Positions 41,520-45,155 of a stretch of 45,155 nt of DNA are shown here, in pieces. The stretch covers positions 1 to 45,155 of the forward strand of contig JAIFLN010000008.1 in the NCBI GenBank assembly GCA_020049045.1. The letters are read 5' to 3'. Numbering within the stretch: position 1 is the first letter of the stretch; every line of letters starts with the position of its first letter. Origin of the DNA: Spirochaetota bacterium (GTDB lineage Bacteria; Spirochaetota; Spirochaetia; JABEVK01). Under the pieces are notes generated by a model, which saw nothing but the letters and a program-made list of their open reading frames with translations, was not told the DNA's origin and did not search any database. The position numbers and the translations under genes were made by a program.

Positions 41520-42689
41520 TCATTGTATGAGGTTCTTCCTGATCAGAGCAATGCGGTCCTCGACGCTGGTGCGGCTGCGCAGTCGGTCTGGCGGGGTGTT
41601 CTTTACATAGTCGAGCAGCTGGGCAACGCTGGTTTCGGCCACGTGAAGCCTGGTGTCACTCGAAGCATAGTAAATCAGTACGCGACCGTCGGGGTCGGTG
41701 ATCAACCCGTTGGTGAACACAACATTCGACACATCACCTATCCTCTCATCCCCTTCTGGTGCAATGAGATAGCCCCCGGGGGTGGCAATGGTTCTGGTGG
41801 GGTCCTTCGGGTCAGCGAGGAAGGCGTAGATGACGTAGCGCAGGCCGGCGGCGGTGTTGCGCACCCCGTGGGCGATGTGCAGCCAACCGTCCTTGGTCTT
41901 GATGGGAGGGGCACCCGCGCCGTTTTTCACCTCTTTGATGGTGTGGTAGACCTTGGGGTCAAGGACGGTTTCCTTGTCGACGACGGCGGGGTTCATGCTC
42001 TTGGACAGGCCCGTGCTGATGCCGCCGCCTGAACCGGTGTCGATGAACCCGTCCTGGGGCCGGGTGTACAGAAGGTACTGACCGCCGACGAATTCGGGGT
42101 GGAGGACGACGTTGCGCTGCTGGCCGCCGTTGGTCTTCAGGTCGGGCAGCCGTTCCCAGGTTTTCAGGTCCTTGGTGCGCACGATGCCGGCGGTGGCGGT
42201 GGCGGCCGAAGTGTCGCCGGCCTTGGCTGTAGGGTCCTTGCGTTCGGCGCAGAACAGCCCGTAGATCCAACCGTCTTCATGGGCGGTCAACCGCATATCA
42301 TAAACGTTGGTTTCGGGGTCGGCCACGTCACCGAGCAGCAGTGGTTCCCCCTCAAAACGGAAATCGTGGATGCCGTCAGGGCTGCTGGCCAGTGCGAAGA
42401 AGCTCTTGCGGTCCCACCCTTCCACCCGGGCGACGACCCAATATTTGCCTTGGAAGAACAGGGCACCGGCGTTGAACACGGCGTTGATGCCCAGCCGCTC
42501 CATAAAGAACGGGTTGGCCTTGGGGTCGTAGTCGTAGCGCCAAGTCGGGGGCACGTGACCGGCCGTGAGGACGGGGTTCTCATAGCGGATATAGATACCG
42601 TTGCCGGGCAGAATGGGCTGATTGTGCTGGTGGATCAGCTCGTTGTATTCGCGTTCCACATGGGCGCGGCGGGTCTGAAAAATACTCAT
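41520..42689 (-). CDS. 4-O-beta-D-mannosyl-D-glucose phosphorylase (GH130)
   Basis: A 389-residue GH130 enzyme. [30 protein letters not shown] and [15 protein letters not shown] are family motifs; the Asp at position 131 in NVYDMRL corresponds to the catalytic Asp131 reported for the Bacteroides fragilis enzyme. It cleaves mannosyl-glucose with phosphate to mannose-1-phosphate and glucose. The substrate is made by the cellobiose 2-epimerase encoded directly upstream. GGAG precedes the ATG at 42689; an 11-codon upstream extension falls in the repeat region and is discounted. Confidence 0.9.
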   Translation of the reverse strand: MSIFQTRRAHVEREYNELIHQHNQPILPGNGIYIRYENPVLTAGHVPPTWRYDYDPKANPFFMERLGINAVFNAGALFFQGKYWVVARVEGWDRKSFFALASSPDGIHDFRFEGEPLLLGDVADPETNVYDMRLTAHEDGWIYGLFCAERKDPTAKAGDTSAATATAGIVRTKDLKTWERLPDLKTNGGQQRNVVLHPEFVGGQYLLYTRPQDGFIDTGSGGGISTGLSKSMNPAVVDKETVLDPKVYHTIKEVKNGAGAPPIKTKDGWLHIAHGVRNTAAGLRYVIYAFLADPKDPTRTIATPGGYLIAPEGDERIGDVSNVVFTNGLITDPDGRVLIYYASSDTRLHVAETSVAQLLDYVKNTPPDRLRSRTSVEDRIALIRKNLIQ

Positions 42690-42708
42690 GGATCTCTCCT
42701 TTTTTGTC

Positions 42709-42796
42709 TCACACAGAGGCACGGAGAAACACAGAGGAGAAGGACAGTAAAACCCCTACTCTTGAATTCTCTGTATCCTCTGTGTTCTCCGTGTGA
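42709..42796. repeat. Imperfect inverted repeat between epimerase and phosphorylase genes
   Basis: Two arms, CACGGAGAAACACAGAGGA at 42720-42738 and TCCTCTGTGTTCTCCGTG at 42776-42793, form a stem with one bulged A and a loop of about 37 nt. The outer flanks also pair partly (CACACAGAGG side). The pattern (CACAGAGG, CACGGAGA) resembles dispersed intergenic repeats found in many bacterial genomes. It lies inside the presumed epimerase-phosphorylase transcript. It may stabilise or attenuate the mRNA. Confidence 0.6.
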
Positions 42797-42808
42797 ATCT
42801 TCACTTTT

Positions 42809-44011
42809 TCAGTTCGTGGTCTCTGTCAATCGGCGAGCTCGCTGGATCACTTCCAGGCAGGCGCGGCCGTTGTGGTAGCTGGTTTTCCACAGACCGCCCT
42901 TGGGGCGTGAAAGGTCGGGTTTTCCGTCGGCTCCCACAAGCCAGTACCATTCCCCGTGCTCGTGGTTGACAATGAAACGCTGGATGTATTCCCACAGGCT
43001 TTCGGCAGCGGTCAAAAAGGCCTCATCACCAGTGAGTTCCCAACCGTTGACCATTCCCACCAGGGCTTCGGCCTGCACCCACCAGACGCGGTCGGTGTCG
43101 AGTCGGCCCTTGTGTAGCTCGTTGGGCAGGCTCCCCCCGTTGTGCTGCAGCACCTCCAGACTCTTGCGGGCAATCCGGGCACAGAATTCCGGTTTTTCGG
43201 CAGATCCAGCCAAGATTTGGGCGGCTTCGGTCATCAGCCAGCTGGCCTCAATGTCGTGCCCGTAGCTGACGTGGTCGGTGAGGTTCTTCCAGTCCCGGTC
43301 GAAGTACAGGCCCAGGTGTTCCGGAGTGACCAGAATGTGCCGCTCAAAAACCTGCAGAAGGCTCTCCAGGGCCTCTTTGACCTGGGGCTGTCCGCAGGCC
43401 AGGTACAGCGACGAAAAGGCTTCCAGGGTGTGGAGGTTGGTGTTCATGCTCTTGGAACAGGCGATGTCGGTGTCGCTCAGGGCCTTCACCAAGGGCTGGG
43501 TCCAGTGCTGGTCTACGGCTTCGTAGTAGCCCCCGAACTCCCTGTCCCGGCCTGTTTTTTCCATCAGGTCGAAGGTAGCCAGAGCCAGGGTCAGGGCTTC
43601 CCGGTTGCCGGTGGCACGGGCGTATTGGCTCAGGCTGTAGATGGCGAAGGCTTGTCCGTACAGAACCTTGTGGTCAAAACCGGGCTCTCCCTGGGCATCG
43701 ACAGTCCACCAGAACCCGCCGCCCTGACGGTCGTACAGAGCTCCCGTCAGAAAAGCGTAGGCATGGTTGGCGGCAGCCCTGTCCAGCGGGTTTCGGCGTT
43801 CCAACCAGGCGCTGCTGTAGGCCCATAGATGCCGGCTGTGCATCACCAGGCCTTTGGGGCTGGCCACATCGGTTGTGTTGTCGTTGGTCACGTGCCCATA
43901 AAAGCCGCCGCCCCGGCGGTCCATGGTCTGATACCAATAGGGAAGAATACTGTCGCTCAGTTCAAGGGCGGTTTTCTGCGCCAAGATTCGCAGGCGTTCG
44001 GAGGCAGTCAT
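42809..44011 (-). CDS. Cellobiose 2-epimerase
   Basis: A 400-residue (alpha/alpha)6-barrel enzyme of the N-acylglucosamine 2-epimerase family. SKSMNTNLHTLEAF, SYGHDIEASWL (H252), WWVQAEA, EHGEWYW and WKTSYHNGRACLE (H380) are diagnostic of cellobiose 2-epimerases; the two histidines are the catalytic pair. It converts beta-1,4-mannobiose to mannosyl-glucose for the phosphorylase gene that follows. No ribosome-binding site precedes the ATG at 44011, in agreement with the promoter 7 nt upstream. Confidence 0.92.
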   Translation of the reverse strand: MTASERLRILAQKTALELSDSILPYWYQTMDRRGGGFYGHVTNDNTTDVASPKGLVMHSRHLWAYSSAWLERRNPLDRAAANHAYAFLTGALYDRQGGGFWWTVDAQGEPGFDHKVLYGQAFAIYSLSQYARATGNREALTLALATFDLMEKTGRDREFGGYYEAVDQHWTQPLVKALSDTDIACSKSMNTNLHTLEAFSSLYLACGQPQVKEALESLLQVFERHILVTPEHLGLYFDRDWKNLTDHVSYGHDIEASWLMTEAAQILAGSAEKPEFCARIARKSLEVLQHNGGSLPNELHKGRLDTDRVWWVQAEALVGMVNGWELTGDEAFLTAAESLWEYIQRFIVNHEHGEWYWLVGADGKPDLSRPKGGLWKTSYHNGRACLEVIQRARRLTETTN

Positions 44012-44018
44012 GGAACAA

Positions 44019-44056
44019 AGTATAAGGGCACAACGGCGTTTATGGCAACCGGTTTC
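44019..44056 (-). promoter_or_regulatory. Epimerase promoter with LacI operator, leaderless geometry
   Basis: On the minus strand TTGCCA (44043-44048) and TTATAC (44020-44025), separated by 17 bp, form a good promoter. An alternative -10 is TATACT (44019-44024). The ATG lies 7 nt further and no Shine-Dalgarno sequence is present. GCAACCGGTTTC (44045-44056) overlaps the -35 and differs at only one position from the perfect palindrome before the adjacent lacI gene. It is probably bound by that LacI protein. It abuts the lacI stop codon. Confidence 0.55.
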
Positions 44057-45076
44057 CTAACCGTGGGTCAATGCCTCGCCACAGGACTCCCGAACCACCA
44101 AGGTGGTGTCCAGCTGTAGGAACTGGTTTGTCTTGGGGGTCTCCCGGATCAAGCTCAGGAGCAGGTCTACCGCCGTTTGTCCTGTCAGAATGAGCGGCTG
44201 GGCGATGGCTGTGATTCGGGGGGTCAGGATGTCCCAGAAGCTGTAGTCATCGAATACCCCCAGCCCGAATTCCGGAAGACTGCGGCCTTGTTCTTTCAGC
44301 ACGTGAAAGGTGTCAAAAAGGAAGTCTCCCCCCGAACCCAAAAACAAGGCATCCATTTGAGGTGCGCGCTTGAGCAGTTCTTCCAGCGCCTTGCGGATGG
44401 GGACACTCGCATACACGGAATGGGCTTCGGCGGTCCAGGTCACACCGTTGAGGGCTAACGTTTCACGGTAACCCCTGATCCGCTCCTGAACATAGGGGTA
44501 CTCCTGTGGTCCGAACAAGGCCCCGATACGGCGGTAGCCTTGCTTTACCATATGTTCGATCATCCTTTTTGTACCCTGAAAGTTGTCAATATCGACACAA
44601 TGGTGTTTAAACTCGGGGTTCTGGCCCAGCAGGACGAAGGGGATCTGGTCGGCGACAAGAGTCGCCAGACCTTCCTTGTCGAGGAGTTCCGATCCGATGA
44701 TCAGACCGTCGACGGAACTATGGTTCAGAATCTGCCTCAGGGCACCCTGGATATCTCCGTCCTTGGCGGTGGTCAGTACCATCAAGTTGTACCCAGCCGC
44801 TGCGGCCTGGTGGCTGATTCCTGCCAGGATCGAGCTCCAATACTGGCCTGAGAACGAGGCCTCGGCTTCGTGGGGAATGAGAAAACCAAGAGCTCCGGTA
44901 CGCTGCAAAGCCAGAGCCCTTGCCGAGGCGGCGGGGTGATAGTCGAGCTCTTTGACGAGGGTGAGAATTCTGCCGCGGGTGGCAGGGCTGATGCCCTTGT
45001 GACCGTTGAGCACTTTGGAAACGGTGCCCTTTGACACCTGGGCCAGTTCCGCGATCTGTTGGATGTTCAGTTTCAT
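44057..45076 (-). CDS. LacI-family transcriptional regulator of the mannobiose module
   Basis: A 339-residue protein starting at an ATG (45076) with AGAGG upstream. The N-terminal QIAELAQVSKGTVSKVLN is the helix-turn-helix, and DYHPAASARALALQRTG the hinge. The sugar-binding core follows. It is upstream of the epimerase on the same strand, and matching palindromes lie in front of itself and the epimerase, so it is likely autoregulated and the repressor of the mannobiose genes. Confidence 0.9.
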   Translation of the reverse strand: MKLNIQQIAELAQVSKGTVSKVLNGHKGISPATRGRILTLVKELDYHPAASARALALQRTGALGFLIPHEAEASFSGQYWSSILAGISHQAAAAGYNLMVLTTAKDGDIQGALRQILNHSSVDGLIIGSELLDKEGLATLVADQIPFVLLGQNPEFKHHCVDIDNFQGTKRMIEHMVKQGYRRIGALFGPQEYPYVQERIRGYRETLALNGVTWTAEAHSVYASVPIRKALEELLKRAPQMDALFLGSGGDFLFDTFHVLKEQGRSLPEFGLGVFDDYSFWDILTPRITAIAQPLILTGQTAVDLLLSLIRETPKTNQFLQLDTTLVVRESCGEALTHG

Positions 45077-45087
45077 AGTTCCTCTTT

Positions 45088-45140
45088 GAAACCGGTTTCT
45101 AATCAATCATCACAATACGCCTTGCTCGCTTTGATGGCAA
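45088..45140 (-). promoter_or_regulatory. lacI promoter and perfect LacI operator
   Basis: TTGCCA (45135-45140), 17 bp and TATTGT (45112-45117) on the minus strand form a promoter. GAAACCGGTTTC (45088-45099), a perfect 12-bp palindrome with a central CG as LacI-family operators have, lies just downstream of the expected start point. Repressor there would block transcription of its own gene. Confidence 0.6.
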
Positions 45141-45155
45141 GCCTGCTAGTGAGCT

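Overview
The window reads as a G+C-rich chromosome segment from a diderm, plant-glycan-degrading bacterium, most likely a spirochaete. This assignment is inferred: several lipoproteins have loose lipoboxes (LTQS-C, SVLS-C, LTA-C), there is an outer-membrane-barrel-like protein, an LplB/YtcP-type sugar importer with a YesMN-type two-component system, WG-repeat proteins and an Rpn-type nuclease. No rRNA, tRNA or CRISPR array was seen. Coding density is very high and no gap exceeds 300 bp.

Region 1 (1-15.2 kb) is built around plant cell-wall side chains. A minus-strand operon (6304 to 1) encodes an unknown six-hairpin-like protein, a GH95-like enzyme, a GH39-like enzyme and the start of a GH78-like enzyme, and is faced by a divergent AraC regulator. 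Between that regulator and a GH36-like alpha-galactosidase lies a two-gene block: a 1588-residue WG-repeat lipoprotein and a barrel-like outer-membrane protein. The edge of this block carries a 45-bp relic of a second GH95-type gene start, so the block probably replaced or interrupted an older gene.

Region 2 (15.2-22.4 kb) is a compact plus-strand operon: AraC regulator, fused ABC transporter, beta-helix (GH141-like) enzyme, GH43-NPCBM enzyme and esterase, with 4-10 bp overlaps from the transporter on. A VapBC module (22.4-23.05 kb) separates it from an importer without its own ATPase (two permeases plus binding protein, 23.1-26.7 kb) and its divergent histidine kinase/response regulator pair (26.8-29.3 kb). 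By family, importer and sensor resemble rhamnogalacturonan-oligosaccharide uptake systems.

Region 3 (29.3-35.5 kb) is accessory: an Rpn nuclease with nine 12-bp repeats, a chagasin-like protease-inhibitor lipoprotein, a membrane acyltransferase, a GGDEF protein with a ruined active-site motif, and a WG-repeat lipoprotein whose frame breaks by one base into an S10 carboxypeptidase-like domain.

Region 4 (35.6-39.5 kb) holds a GlcG/HbpS protein, a divergent LysR regulator and an lpdD-ubiX-ubiD operon expected to make a complete non-oxidative hydroxybenzoate (gallate-type) decarboxylase.

Region 5 (39.5-45.1 kb) is a minus-strand beta-mannobiose module: LacI regulator, cellobiose 2-epimerase, mannosylglucose phosphorylase (GH130), esterase and a second LacI regulator. 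Nearly identical GAAACCGGTTTC-type operators lie before the first lacI and before the epimerase. Several transcription units here (araC, vapBC, the kinase and the epimerase) have promoter-like elements only 5-7 nt from the ATG and no ribosome-binding site, which suggests leaderless mRNAs.
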